Shown here: positions 7,618-17,700 of the stretch, piece after piece
How positions within the stretch are numbered: position 1 is the stretch's first letter
How the letters are laid out: each line of letters starts with the position of its first letter
Assembly (NCBI RefSeq): GCF_040797425.1
Contig: NZ_JBFNEH010000014.1
Span: forward strand, 1 to 64,000
Direction of reading: 5' to 3'
Source of the DNA: Symbiobacterium sp040797425
Lineage (GTDB): Bacteria > Bacillota > Sulfobacillia > Symbiobacteriales > Symbiobacteriaceae
Length of the DNA: 64,000 nt
Made by a program: the position numbers and the translations under genes
Notes under the pieces: model-generated
The model's database searches: none
Told to the model about the DNA's origin: nothing
Seen by the model: only the letters and a program-made list of their open reading frames with translations

Positions 7618-8940
7618 TCACGCCGCCCGGATCAGGAAGTAGAGCAGGAACAGTGCGGCCACCACGTACATCGCGGGGCTGACCTCCCGCCACCGGCCGG
7701 CCGCCGCCTTCACCAGCGGATAGGCCACCAGGCCGAAGGCGATGCCATCGGCCACCGAGAACGTGAGGGGGATCAGGAGGATCACCAGGAAGGCCGGAAT
7801 GGCCTCCGTCAGGTCGTCGAACGCGATCGTCCGCAGCGGCTCGCACATCAGCGCCCCCACCAGCACCAGCACCGGGGCGATGGCGCTGTTGGGGATGAGC
7901 CCCACCACGGGCAGCGCGCCCAGGGAGGCCAGGAAGAGCACGCCGGCCGTCACCGCCGTGAGTCCCGTCCGGCCCCCGGCGGCGATGCCGGCCGCGCCCT
8001 CCGCCGCGGCCACCGTCGGCGTGGCGCCCAGCAGCCCGGCCAGGAAGACGGCGAGCGCGTTGGCCTGCAGGGCCCGGGGCACCTCCTCCTTCCGCGGCAG
8101 GAGGCCGTACATCAGGCCCAGGTTCTCGAAGAGGACCACCATCGTGAACGTGAACGTGGCCGCCCAGAAGGGCAGGGTGGCGAGGCGGCCCGGCGAGAGG
8201 GCGCCCGCCACCTGCCGGTACGCCGCCAGCGAGGCGGATGCGGCGGCCGTCCCGCCCGGATGGCCCGCGGCCCAGGCCAGGAGGGACCCCGCCCCGATGC
8301 TGATCAGCACCGCTCCGGGCACCCGCCGGAGGTAGAGCACCACGGTAATGGCCAGCGTGATGAGCGTCAGCAGCACCTGGGGGTCGCCCAGGTCGCCGAG
8401 GGCCACCAGGCTGTCGCCGCCCGAGACGATGAGGCCGCCCTGGCGCAGGCCGATGAACGTCAGGAAAAGCCCCACCCCGGCGGAGATCGCCGCCCTGAGC
8501 GATGCCGGAACGCCGCTGAGCACGCTCTGCAGCGCCGGGGTGAAGGCGACGACGCTGCAGAGGAGCCCGGTGGCGCAGACCACGGCCAGCGCCTCCTGCC
8601 AGGCGAGGCCGATCCCCTGCACCAGCGTGTAGGTGAAGAGGGCGGCGTCGCCCAGACCCGTCACCACCATGAGCGGGGCGTTGGCCCACAGGCCCATCAG
8701 GAGGGACCCCACGCCCGCCGCCACCGCCGAGGCCACCGTGGCCCCGGCCAGCGGCATGCCGGCCTCGGCCATGAGCCTGGCGTTCACCACCACAACGTAG
8801 GCGCCGGTAACGAACGAGACAAGCCCCGCCATCACCTCCCGGCGGAGCGTGGTGCCGTTTGCCTGCAGCTGAAAGCGATCCTCAAGTATTCGGTTCACGA
8901 AACGCACGTTATCCTGACTCCGATGCGAAAAACCCTCCAC
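7618..8940 (-). CDS. NCS2-family purine/guanine-hypoxanthine permease (PbuG/AzgA-like)
   Basis: A 440-residue proton-coupled nucleobase transporter with about 12-14 membrane helices. The opening FQLQANGTTLRREVMAGLVSFVTG is the signature of the AzgA/PbuG branch, and AISAGVGLFLTFIGLRQGG is the conserved helix-loop of that branch. Guanine, hypoxanthine or adenine uptake is the family role. GTG at 8940 is used; an internal GTG at about 8907, behind AGGATAAC, is an alternative. No purine riboswitch structure is apparent in the short (54-base) space before the upstream GGDEF-EAL gene's stop. Confidence 0.88.
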   Translation of the reverse strand: MEGFSHRSQDNVRFVNRILEDRFQLQANGTTLRREVMAGLVSFVTGAYVVVVNARLMAEAGMPLAGATVASAVAAGVGSLLMGLWANAPLMVVTGLGDAALFTYTLVQGIGLAWQEALAVVCATGLLCSVVAFTPALQSVLSGVPASLRAAISAGVGLFLTFIGLRQGGLIVSGGDSLVALGDLGDPQVLLTLITLAITVVLYLRRVPGAVLISIGAGSLLAWAAGHPGGTAAASASLAAYRQVAGALSPGRLATLPFWAATFTFTMVVLFENLGLMYGLLPRKEEVPRALQANALAVFLAGLLGATPTVAAAEGAAGIAAGGRTGLTAVTAGVLFLASLGALPVVGLIPNSAIAPVLVLVGALMCEPLRTIAFDDLTEAIPAFLVILLIPLTFSVADGIAFGLVAYPLVKAAAGRWREVSPAMYVVAALFLLYFLIRAA

Positions 8941-8978
8941 CCACCCGTGAGACAGAGCTCACGAGGCCCATGATAGCA

Positions 8979-9010
8979 CAGGAAAATCCCGCCGTCACGA
9001 GGCGGCGGGA
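8979..9010 (-). terminator. Terminator overlapping the GGDEF-EAL stop codon
   Basis: 10-bp stem AATCCCGCCG/CGGCGGGATT (8983-8992 with 9001-9010), followed on the minus strand by TTTTCCTG. It overlaps the last codons of the gene ending at 8995, which separates it transcriptionally from the permease. Confidence 0.75.
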
Positions 9011-10497
9011 TTCAGGCTTTCCACCAGTGCGGAGAGCGGTCCGGGACGCCCCAGGTGGAAGCCCTGGCCCAGCTCCACGCCGATCTCGCAGAGCCGCAGC
9101 CGGGTGTCCTCGTCCTCCACCCACTCGGCCACCACCTGCAGGCCCAGGTCTGTCGCCAGACGGTGGATCGCCTCCACCACCAGCCGGCTGGCAGGGTTGT
9201 GGGCCAGGCCCGTCACGAAGGAGCCGTCGATCTTGACCACGTTCACCGGAAGATTGGCCAGGGCGCTGAGGGACGAGAAACCCTGCCCCAGGTCGTCCAG
9301 TGCGAAACCGCATCCCAGCGCCCGCATCTCGTCCATCCACGCGCGCAAGGTCTCGGCGTCGCCGGCCCAGGCCGTCTCGGTAATCTCGAACGTGAGCCGG
9401 TGCGCCACTGCGCGCGCCTGCTCCACGCGCCGGGCAATCCACCGGCGCTGTGCGGGATCCCGCAGGCTCTGACCGGAAAGGTTGATGAAGAGGTGCAGGT
9501 CCGGCATCCCTTCGAGGGTGGCGATGACCTGCTCCAGGCACCACCGGTCCACCTCGGGCATGAGCCGGAACTCCTCGGCCGCGTTCAGAAACGTCCCCGC
9601 CGGATACGTCTCCCCGTCCTCGTCCCGCAGGCGCAGAAGGGCCTCGGCGTAGGCCACCCCGCCCCGCTCGAGGTGGACGACCGGCTGGTATTCCAAGAAG
9701 AGCGAGCCGTTCCGGAGTGCGGCGCTCAGGCGCTTTCCCCACCGGGCCATGGCGTGCAGCGCGGCAAGTTCGGCGTCGTCAGGCGGGGGGAGGATGCGCC
9801 CCTGGCCCCACTGCTGCGCGCGGTGGAGCAGCAGCTGGCCGACCAGCAGCACGTCCTGCGGCTCCATGCCGGGGCGCAACGGCACCAGACCGGAGCAGAA
9901 GCTCACCCGGCCCCGCTGCCCCGCCTGCCGGTCGAGCGAGCCCAGCCGGCGCTGCAGCTCCAATGCGAGCTCGTAACCCCCTTCCGGGTCCACCTCCGGC
10001 AGCAGCAGGGCGAATTCGTCCCCGTCCAGGCGGAAGGGCACGCCCTGCGGCGGTGCGCAGGAGACCAGGGCGGCGGCCACCGACTGCATCAGCGCATCGC
10101 CGGCGTCGTGGCCGAGGCTTTCATTGACCAGCCGCATGCCGTCCACGTCCAGCACCAGGAGCGTCCCGCCCCGGCGGGCGGCCAGCAGGTCGCCCAGGCG
10201 GCGAATCAGCACCGTCCGGCCCTCGAGGGTGCACTCGGGCTGCGGGTGGGAGGCGGCCGCCCGGCCGGCGAAGCTGCGGCTGAGGAAGAACAGATACACG
10301 GCGGTTGCGGTAACGAAAAGGAACCCCTTTACGGTCTGCACGTTCCAGCGCAGGCCGGCTGAGCTGAGCCACTGCTCGGCAATCCTGTCTGACCCCCAGA
10401 CCCACACTAGCGAGACGAAGAGGTAGGCCAGCGAGGCCAGGGCGGCCCGGCTGGTGGCAGGGGAGACAGGGGTTGCTAGTCGCTTCAAATGATTCAC
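8995..10497 (-). CDS. Membrane-anchored GGDEF-EAL protein, probable cyclic-di-GMP phosphodiesterase
   Basis: A 500-residue signalling protein. Two N-terminal membrane helices (about residues 18-36 and 55-72) are followed by a GGDEF domain (about 100-235) and an EAL domain (about 255-495). The GGDEF motif reads DGDEF, so cyclase activity is doubtful. In the EAL domain the metal and catalytic positions are kept: EALLRL, the Asn of INLSGQSL, the Glu of FEITET, the DD pair of DDLGQGFSS, the Lys of VKIDGSF and the Glu of AEWVED. Hydrolysis of cyclic di-GMP is therefore the likely activity, with the degenerate GGDEF domain perhaps sensing GTP. GTG start; ribosome binding site is weak. Confidence 0.88.
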   Translation of the reverse strand: MNHLKRLATPVSPATSRAALASLAYLFVSLVWVWGSDRIAEQWLSSAGLRWNVQTVKGFLFVTATAVYLFFLSRSFAGRAAASHPQPECTLEGRTVLIRRLGDLLAARRGGTLLVLDVDGMRLVNESLGHDAGDALMQSVAAALVSCAPPQGVPFRLDGDEFALLLPEVDPEGGYELALELQRRLGSLDRQAGQRGRVSFCSGLVPLRPGMEPQDVLLVGQLLLHRAQQWGQGRILPPPDDAELAALHAMARWGKRLSAALRNGSLFLEYQPVVHLERGGVAYAEALLRLRDEDGETYPAGTFLNAAEEFRLMPEVDRWCLEQVIATLEGMPDLHLFINLSGQSLRDPAQRRWIARRVEQARAVAHRLTFEITETAWAGDAETLRAWMDEMRALGCGFALDDLGQGFSSLSALANLPVNVVKIDGSFVTGLAHNPASRLVVEAIHRLATDLGLQVVAEWVEDEDTRLRLCEIGVELGQGFHLGRPGPLSALVESLNPAAS

Positions 10498-10620
10498 CCC
10501 GGGTCCACTGAGACATGGTATTACGCACCCAAGAATATCACAATCGTCAAGTAACGGTATAGGTTCTGGACCCGGGGGCAGGCATCAGACCGAATTGCGT
10601 CACTACCAGCGCGAAAGTAC

Positions 10621-13600
10621 TCACACGAGCAGAGACCGATGGCTCGCCAGGAAGTGCAGGTACGCCTCCTTGACCGGGCGCCCCAGGATCTCCTCCACCG
10701 CCCGGCGATAGAGCCGGATCTGCGTCCCGTAGCGGAGTGCGGCCTGTTCGGGCTCACGGCGGTCGGTCTTATAGTCTACCAGCACAAACCCATCGTCCTC
10801 CTCCAGAAGAAGGTCGATCATCCCCTGCACGATCACCACATCGGAGGAGGCGACCGCCGCCGAAAGGTCCGGGTAGACCTCGGCCGCGGGCACCGCCAGC
10901 GTGAAGGAGACCTCGCGCCGCACCCGGTCGGGCCGCTCCCGGATGCGCCGCCCCAGGGGCGAGGCGAAGAAGGCGGCGATGGCCTCCGCGTCCACGGCGG
11001 CGGCCTGCTGCGGCGTGAGCAGCTTTCCGGCGACCAGTTCGGAGAGCTGCGCGCCCACGTCCGCCGCGTCCAGCGGGCGGGTGAGGTCCAGGTGCTGCAG
11101 CACCAGGTGCGCCGCGGTGCCCCGCTCCGTGGGCGACAGCCCCTTGCGCTCCTCCTGGAGGAAGCGCGGCCGGCTGGAGAGGCCGCTGCCGATGGGCTCG
11201 CCGTCCTCCTCGTCCACCACCAGCCGCTCGCCCGGGGCCTCCGCGTCGGGGTCGAAGTGGCCCTTCAGTTCGGTGACGGACAGCTTGCCGAACCGGCGCA
11301 CCACCGTCTCGTAGGGGTAGCGCCAGGCGAAGCGGGCGCGCAGGGCGTCCCCCAGGGCGGGGTCCAGGGGCCGGTCGAGGGGCTCGGCGGCGGCGATGCG
11401 CGCCCAGTCAAGCTGCTCCCGAGCGCCGGGGACGCCGGCGAGATCCACCAGCTGCTCCTGGGCCTGCGGATCCCAGACGGTGACCTGCCAGCGTGACGGG
11501 TCGCCGGCCACCGCCGCGTCCGGGCCCGCCGCGGCGTCCAGCGCCGGGCCCGCCAGCCGCCTCAGCGGCGCACCGGCGGCGTGGCGCATTACGGCGGGTC
11601 CGATCCAGTCGAGGTAGGTCCTGGCCGAAAGCAGCAGCGACTCGGGCAGCGGCCAGCCCGCCACCGCGGCCGCCCGGGACCACTGCTGGCAGGCGGCACG
11701 CAGCTTTGCCACGCTGCCCACCAGCACCAGGCGCTCCCGCGCCCGGGTGAGGGCCACGTAGAGCACCCGGAGCTCCTCGGCCAGGCTCGCCAGGCGGGTG
11801 GCCTCCCGCACGGCGTGGTGGGCGATCGTCGGGTACTTCACCCGAGACTCGGGGTCCACCAGCATCGGCCCGAAACCCAGCCCCCGCTCCAGCAGCAGGT
11901 CGCCGGAGAGGTCCCGCTCGTCGAACTTGCGGCCGAGACCGGCCACGAAGACCACCGGGAACTCGAGGCCCTTGCTCTTGTGGATTGTCATCACGCGCAC
12001 CACGTCTTCGGCCTCGCCCAGGGCTGGAGCCGTGCCCATGTCCTGCGACTCGGCCCGCATCCGCTCGATAAAACGCAGGAAGCGGAAGAGCCCCTGACGG
12101 GCGAACTGGTCGAACTGGCGCGCCCGCTCGTAGAGCGCCAGCAGGTTGGCCTGCCGCTGCGCTCCGCCGGGCATGCCGCCGACATAGTGCAGGTAACGGG
12201 TCTCCTGGAGAATCTGCCAGATTACCTGGCTGAGCGGCCGGCGCCGGGCCAGGGTCCGCCAGCAGTCCAGGGCGGCCAGGAACCGGGAGAGCACCTCCGC
12301 CAGCCCGTCCGGCTGAGACGGGGTCACGTCGGGTGCGGCGGCAGCCGCAGCCTCGGCCATGCCGGTACCGGCACCCTCTGCCGTGGCGTCCGCGTCCCGC
12401 GTGCCGGCAGCCGAGCGGGCCGCGGCCACCAGGGCGTCGTAGAACGAGCCGCGCGGGTCGGCCAGGCGGATGCGGGCGAGGTCCGCGGCGGAGAGCCCTA
12501 CGATGGGCGAGTGCAGCACCGCGGCCAGCGGGATGTCCTGCCGGGGGTTGTCCAGGATCTGCAGCAGGCTGAGGATGACCTCCACCTCGGTGGCGCTGAA
12601 GTAGCCGGTCGCCATCTGCGCATAGGCGGGGATGCCAGCCTGGCCCAGGACCTCCACGAACGTGTTGGCCCGGCCGGTGGTCGCCCGGAGGAGGACCACG
12701 ATGTCGCGGTACCGCACCCGGCGGTAGGTCTGCAGCTTGCGGTCCCAGACCTGCAGCGGCGGCTCGCCCGGCGTGCCGTCCACCATCTCCCGGATGCGCC
12801 GGGCGATGAGGCGGGCTTCCCGCTCCATCGCCGTCAGGTCGGCGAGCTCTTCCGCCAGCGAGTTGCTGTTCCGGCCATCGCCGGTGCCGTCGTCGGTGGT
12901 GTTGCCCTCGGTTGCGCCTTCGGCGGCCTCTTCGGACTCCGCCGGTTCCTCGCGGTCGAGCAGGTGCAGTTCCACCGGGGGCTCGGCGGGAAATCCGGCG
13001 GGAACATGGGCAGCGGGCCCGGATGGGGTGCCAGCAGGGGTATCCCCAGACGCACCTGCACCGCTTGCGGCTCCGGTGGCCCCCGCCGGTTCCGCAGCGG
13101 TTTCCCCGGACGTGCCCGCTGGTGCATCCGCGCTGGCCTCCGGGGGAACGGGGGCAGGGGCGGCGGCCGGCACCTCTGCGGGCTGTCCCGTGTCCCCCGA
13201 AGGACCGGGCACGGCGGGCAGCGGCGGGTAGCCGGCCCGGTAGACCAGTTCGGCCTCCTTATCGTAGGCGATCTCCCCCGCCTCGGGGGTCATGATCTGC
13301 CGGAAGAGGAAGTTGACCGCGTCCACCACGCCCAGCCGGCTGCGGAAGTTGGCGCCGAGCACGATGCGCGCACCGGAGGCCGCAGGGTCGGGGGCGCCGC
13401 TCCACGGCCGGTAGGCCGCGTACTTGGCCATGAAGAGGCTCGGGTCCGCGTGGCGGAACCGGTAGATCGACTGCTTCACGTCGCCCACCATGAAGCGGTT
13501 CGGCGGGCCCTCCTCGCCGTCCCGGGAGACCAGCGTCAGGATTGCGTCCTGCACGCCGTTGATGTCCTGGTACTCATCTACCAGGACCTCCTTATAGCGG

Positions 13601-14784
13601 GCCCGCAGGTCCCGGGCCACGTCGGAGGGCACCAGGCGCTCGGGGGTGGACGCCGGGTCGCGCAGCAGCTGGAGTGCGAACCGCTCCAGGTCGTTGAAGT
13701 CGACGGCGGACTGCGCCGCCTTCGCCGCCCGGAACTCTGCCGCGAACTCCGTCACCACCTGGCCCAGCGTGCGCAGGTGGGGGGCGACCACCCGCAGGTC
13801 GCCCAGCCACTCCGCGGCCGTCCGGCCGAAGTAGCGCTCCAGCACCCCGCGCACGGCCTTCTTCGCGCCGTCCCGCAGGTTCTGGACCTTTTCCTTCAGC
13901 TTCTCGTCCACGTCTTTCCCTGCCCGGGGCAGCCGTCCGAAGGCGATCCCCTTCACCGCCGCGGCCAGGTCGTCGTACGTCTCGGCCCGGGCCGCCCGCC
14001 GCACGGCCGCCTCCTCGGCAGCCAGCACGTCGGCGTAGGCCACCGGGCCGCCGGGGAGCCGGGTGAGCCGCGCCGCGTCCGCCAGGGAGTCGGCCGCCCG
14101 CTCCAGGTCCAGCCGCACCTTTCGCCTGAGCGGCGGCCACCAGGGCAGGTCTTCGAGGGCTGCGCCCTCGGGCACGTCGAAGCGGGCCAGGCTCTCCTCC
14201 AGCCAGGCCTCGGGCCAGGGCAGCGACTGCATGTAGTCGTAGACCGCCAGCACCAGCTGCCGCAGGCCCTCGTCGCCCCGGCCGCCGCCGTAGCGGTCCA
14301 CCAGGGCGTGGAACGGCCCGTCCTCCTCCTCGTCGAACCGGCGGGCGAAGAGGTCGTCCAGCACCTCGTGGCGCAGCAGGAGCGCCTCGTGCTCGCCCAT
14401 CACGCTCACCGACGGGTCGATCCCCAGCCGGTAGAAGTACTGGCGCACCAGCGACAGGCAGAAGCTGTGCAGCGTGCTGATGGCCGCCCGGCCCAGCAGG
14501 GCCAGCTGCCGCTGGAGCCGCTCGTTGTCCGGGTCTTTCGCCAGCGCCGCCTCGATGGCCGCGCCGATGCGCTCCCGCATCTCGGCAGCCGCCGCCTCGG
14601 TGAAGGTGACCACCAGGAGCTCGTCGACGTCGATGGGGTCGCCGGGATCGGTCAGCCGCCGGATCACCCGTTCCACCAGCACCGCCGTCTTGCCGGAGCC
14701 CGCGGCCGCCGCCACCAGCAGGTCGGTACCCCGGGCCGTGATCGCCTGCTCCTGCTCCGGGGTCCAGCGCACCTCACCGCTCAC
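10621..14784 (-). CDS. addA: ATP-dependent helicase/nuclease subunit A (AddA)
   Basis: A 1387-residue UvrD-like helicase-nuclease of the AddAB complex, which resects double-strand breaks and loads recombination at Chi. Visible are Walker A AAAAGSGKT (about residues 25-33), the DEYQD motif II near residue 401, helicase motifs of the second RecA domain (VMTIHKSKGLEFPVVFVAGL) and the C-terminal RecB-type nuclease core FVLVDYKTD near residue 1336. Length is above the usual 1200-1250 because of an Ala/Pro/Gly/Ser/Thr-rich insertion at about residues 520-645 and a smaller one near 800. The GTG at 14784 was chosen for its GGGAGGTGG ribosome binding site. It overlaps addB by 11 bases. Confidence 0.96.
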   Translation of the reverse strand: MSGEVRWTPEQEQAITARGTDLLVAAAAGSGKTAVLVERVIRRLTDPGDPIDVDELLVVTFTEAAAAEMRERIGAAIEAALAKDPDNERLQRQLALLGRAAISTLHSFCLSLVRQYFYRLGIDPSVSVMGEHEALLLRHEVLDDLFARRFDEEEDGPFHALVDRYGGGRGDEGLRQLVLAVYDYMQSLPWPEAWLEESLARFDVPEGAALEDLPWWPPLRRKVRLDLERAADSLADAARLTRLPGGPVAYADVLAAEEAAVRRAARAETYDDLAAAVKGIAFGRLPRAGKDVDEKLKEKVQNLRDGAKKAVRGVLERYFGRTAAEWLGDLRVVAPHLRTLGQVVTEFAAEFRAAKAAQSAVDFNDLERFALQLLRDPASTPERLVPSDVARDLRARYKEVLVDEYQDINGVQDAILTLVSRDGEEGPPNRFMVGDVKQSIYRFRHADPSLFMAKYAAYRPWSGAPDPAASGARIVLGANFRSRLGVVDAVNFLFRQIMTPEAGEIAYDKEAELVYRAGYPPLPAVPGPSGDTGQPAEVPAAAPAPVPPEASADAPAGTSGETAAEPAGATGAASGAGASGDTPAGTPSGPAAHVPAGFPAEPPVELHLLDREEPAESEEAAEGATEGNTTDDGTGDGRNSNSLAEELADLTAMEREARLIARRIREMVDGTPGEPPLQVWDRKLQTYRRVRYRDIVVLLRATTGRANTFVEVLGQAGIPAYAQMATGYFSATEVEVILSLLQILDNPRQDIPLAAVLHSPIVGLSAADLARIRLADPRGSFYDALVAAARSAAGTRDADATAEGAGTGMAEAAAAAAPDVTPSQPDGLAEVLSRFLAALDCWRTLARRRPLSQVIWQILQETRYLHYVGGMPGGAQRQANLLALYERARQFDQFARQGLFRFLRFIERMRAESQDMGTAPALGEAEDVVRVMTIHKSKGLEFPVVFVAGLGRKFDERDLSGDLLLERGLGFGPMLVDPESRVKYPTIAHHAVREATRLASLAEELRVLYVALTRARERLVLVGSVAKLRAACQQWSRAAAVAGWPLPESLLLSARTYLDWIGPAVMRHAAGAPLRRLAGPALDAAAGPDAAVAGDPSRWQVTVWDPQAQEQLVDLAGVPGAREQLDWARIAAAEPLDRPLDPALGDALRARFAWRYPYETVVRRFGKLSVTELKGHFDPDAEAPGERLVVDEEDGEPIGSGLSSRPRFLQEERKGLSPTERGTAAHLVLQHLDLTRPLDAADVGAQLSELVAGKLLTPQQAAAVDAEAIAAFFASPLGRRIRERPDRVRREVSFTLAVPAAEVYPDLSAAVASSDVVIVQGMIDLLLEEDDGFVLVDYKTDRREPEQAALRYGTQIRLYRRAVEEILGRPVKEAYLHFLASHRSLLV

Positions 14785-17700
14785 CCGCTCCACCTCCCAT
14801 CGCAACTCGCTGCCACACCGCCGGGGCGGCGATCTTCTCCAGGCGCCGGTACGTCTGCCCCTCCACCCCAGGGTCGAACTGGCAGACCGACCGGTACTGG
14901 CAGTATGTGCAGGGCGTCTCATCCGCCAACCGGTAGGGGGCGACCGCCACCTCGCCCTCCATCACCCGGGCGCCGCACTCGCCCACGATCTTCTTCAGGT
15001 GGTCGAAGAGCAACCGGAACTGCGTCGGGTCGGCCACCGGGGAGCCCTTGCGCACGGTGCCGTCCTGGTTCACCCGGGCCTGGATCAGGCCTAGCCCGGC
15101 CTCGTCCATGGCCAGGATCACCGCCGGATCGGCGCTCACCAGCCCCCGGGCCTGGTACCGCCTGCGCCGCCGACGCCGGATTTCGTCTTCCGGCTGCGGT
15201 CCGGGCAGCGGCTCCAGCGGGTTGTGCACCGGGAAGTAGAGCGCCCCGGCCGGGACCCGCTCCCCGGGCAGCAGCGGCTCGCCGCCCTCCACCACCGCGC
15301 ACAGGTAGAGCAGCAACTGCAGGGCCAGGCCGTGGTAGAACTCGCCCAGCCGCAGGTCGCGCTGGCTCGACTTGTAGTCGATCACCCGCACCAGCCAGCT
15401 GCCGTCGGGCCGCTGCAGGGCGTCCACCCGGTCGATGCGGCCGCGCAGCAGCACCCGGTCGCCGCCGGGCAGCGGCACCGCCACCGGCGGCAGGCCGTCC
15501 TGCTCCTCGCCGAAGGGCACCTCCACGGCGACCGGCCGGAAGCGGCCGTGGGCCACGTGCTCGCCCAGGAAGCCGAGCGTCGCGCGCAGGGTGCGGCGGA
15601 TCACCTTCAGGAGGTAGCGGTGCTGCGGGCTGGAGAGGAGGATCTCGCTCTGCAGGCGGGGCGCCAGGCGGTCCACCACGTCGTCCATGCGCCGGGCCGC
15701 CTCGTCGGGCGCCAGCGCGTCCCACGAAAGCCCATCCCGCTCCAGCTCCCGCACGAAGAGCGACAGGGCGGCGTGGTAGAACAGGCCGAACTCGGGCGCG
15801 TCCACCTGGAACTGGGCCCGCTCCTGCAGCCTGAGGGCGTAGCCGGCGAAGTGGCGGAACGGGCAGGCGAGGAAGGCCTCGAGCCGGCTGACGCTGGTGA
15901 GCAGCCGCTCGCCGTAGAGCAGCCGGGCCAGGTCGCGCCCCAGCGGCGCCGACCGGCGGCGGAACCATTCCTCGTAACCCACCGCGGCCAGGATGGAGGC
16001 GCTCGCCTCGTGCAGCCCGGGCTCGCTGACCGCCCACTGGTAAAGGTCGAGCCAGAGGGGGTCGAGGGGATAGCCCGAGCGGGCCTGCCGCAGGGCCCGC
16101 GCGATGGAAGCGGCCAGCTGCACCGGCGTGGTGACCGCATCGAGGGCCTCCGCCGCCGAGCCGCCCGCCGGGACGGCCGGCCGCGGCTGCAGTGCGGGGA
16201 AGAGGCGCCGCAGCCGGTTCACCACCGGCGAGGGGGCAGTCGCCCGGCCCGACTCGTCGGCCAGCGGGTAGCTGATCCAGAGGAAGTCCGACCCCCGGGT
16301 GAGCGTCAGGTAGGTGAGGAACTGCTCCTGGAAGAGCCGCTCCAGGCTGGTGGGGCCGACGTCGAGCCCGGCCTGCTTCAGCCGCTCCCGCTCCCGATCG
16401 GTGAAGATGGCGTCCTCCGCCGGCTGGGGCGGGAAGTCCTTCTCGGTGGCACCCAGGATCAGCGTGGCCCGGACGCCGGCGTGCCGGCTTCGCTCCACGG
16501 TGCCGACGATCACCTGGTCCAGGCCGGGCGGGATCAGGCCCAGCCGCAGACCGTCCAGTCCCGCGGCGAGCACCTGCAGGTACTCCCGCGGGGTCATCTT
16601 CTCGTTCCCCAGTCCTTCCACCACCTGGTCGAAGAGCTCCAGCACGCGGGTCCAGACTTGCTCGTGCTCCCGGGCGGTCTCCAGGTCGCCCCGCTTCTGG
16701 GCCTCCTCCTTCCACGCCTCCAGCTGGCGGGCGACTTTCAGGTCGTCCAGCAGCTGGAACAGGTAGGTGGTGAGCTCCCGGACGGTGAGGCCCTGGCGGC
16801 TCCGGCGCTCGATGCGGCGGTGGAAGGCCAGCAGCGGTGCGGTGGCGCGGCTGCGGATGTGGTGGATGCGTTCCAGCAGGGCCCGCTGACCCGGACCGGC
16901 GGGCGTCTCGTCCTCCTCCAGGGTGTAGCGGCGGAGGTACTGCCAGGGCTCCGGCTGCTGCCAGGCGCGGCCCCGGATGCCGTGCTCGATCACGTAGTTC
17001 TCCAGCAGGTCGACCTCCGTGCGGGAGACACCGGCCAGGTCGGTCTTGAGGTAGCGGAAGACGGGGTCATACGCCCAGTCGTGCACTACCACCTCCAGGG
17101 CCGCCCGGAGGAGCTCCACCAGCGGGTGGTGGGCGACGGTGCGCCGCCGGTCGATGAACGCGGGGATCCCGTGCTCGGCGAAGATCGTGGCGGTGAGGTC
17201 GCCGTACTCGTCGAGGTTGCGGGCAATCACGGCAATCTCCCGGAAGCGCAGCCCCTCCTCCCGCACCAGCCGCAGGATCTCCCGGGCGGCCGCCGCCACC
17301 TCCTCCCGCCGGTTCTGCGCCTCCACGAGGGCGATGTGCGCCGGCGCGTCCGTCCAGGCCGGGGCCGACTGCCGGAAGAGGTATTGCTCCACGTGGGCGA
17401 GTTCGGGGGCGTGCCGGAAGCGGTGACCTTCCCGCAGAAGCAGGGGCGGGTCAACGGGCACGCCGTTCTCCAGGGCCAGCGCCACGAGCTGGTCGTAGGT
17501 GGTAAGCGGCGGATGGAAGAGGTCGCCCGGACCGTGGTGCCCGCCGGCCTTGTAGAGCTGGCCCGGGGGGATGCAGAGGCTCACGTGGACCTGCCGGGCG
17601 GAGCGCATGATCGCAGCCAGCACGGTCAGTTCCTGCGGGGTGAAGCCATTGAACCCGTCCACCCAGACCTCGGCGCCGTCCAGCAGCCGGCTCTGCTCGA

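Noticed and set aside
8941..8994. Purine riboswitch before the nucleobase permease
   Set aside because: Only 54 bases lie between the upstream stop and the permease start, which is too short, and the conserved purine-aptamer loops are absent.
11581..15834. A very long plus-strand open frame (over 1400 codons) opposite addA and addB
   Set aside because: It is rich in Gln, Arg, His, Gly and Pro with no motif and is an exact antisense of two well-recognised genes. High GC content keeps such frames open by chance.
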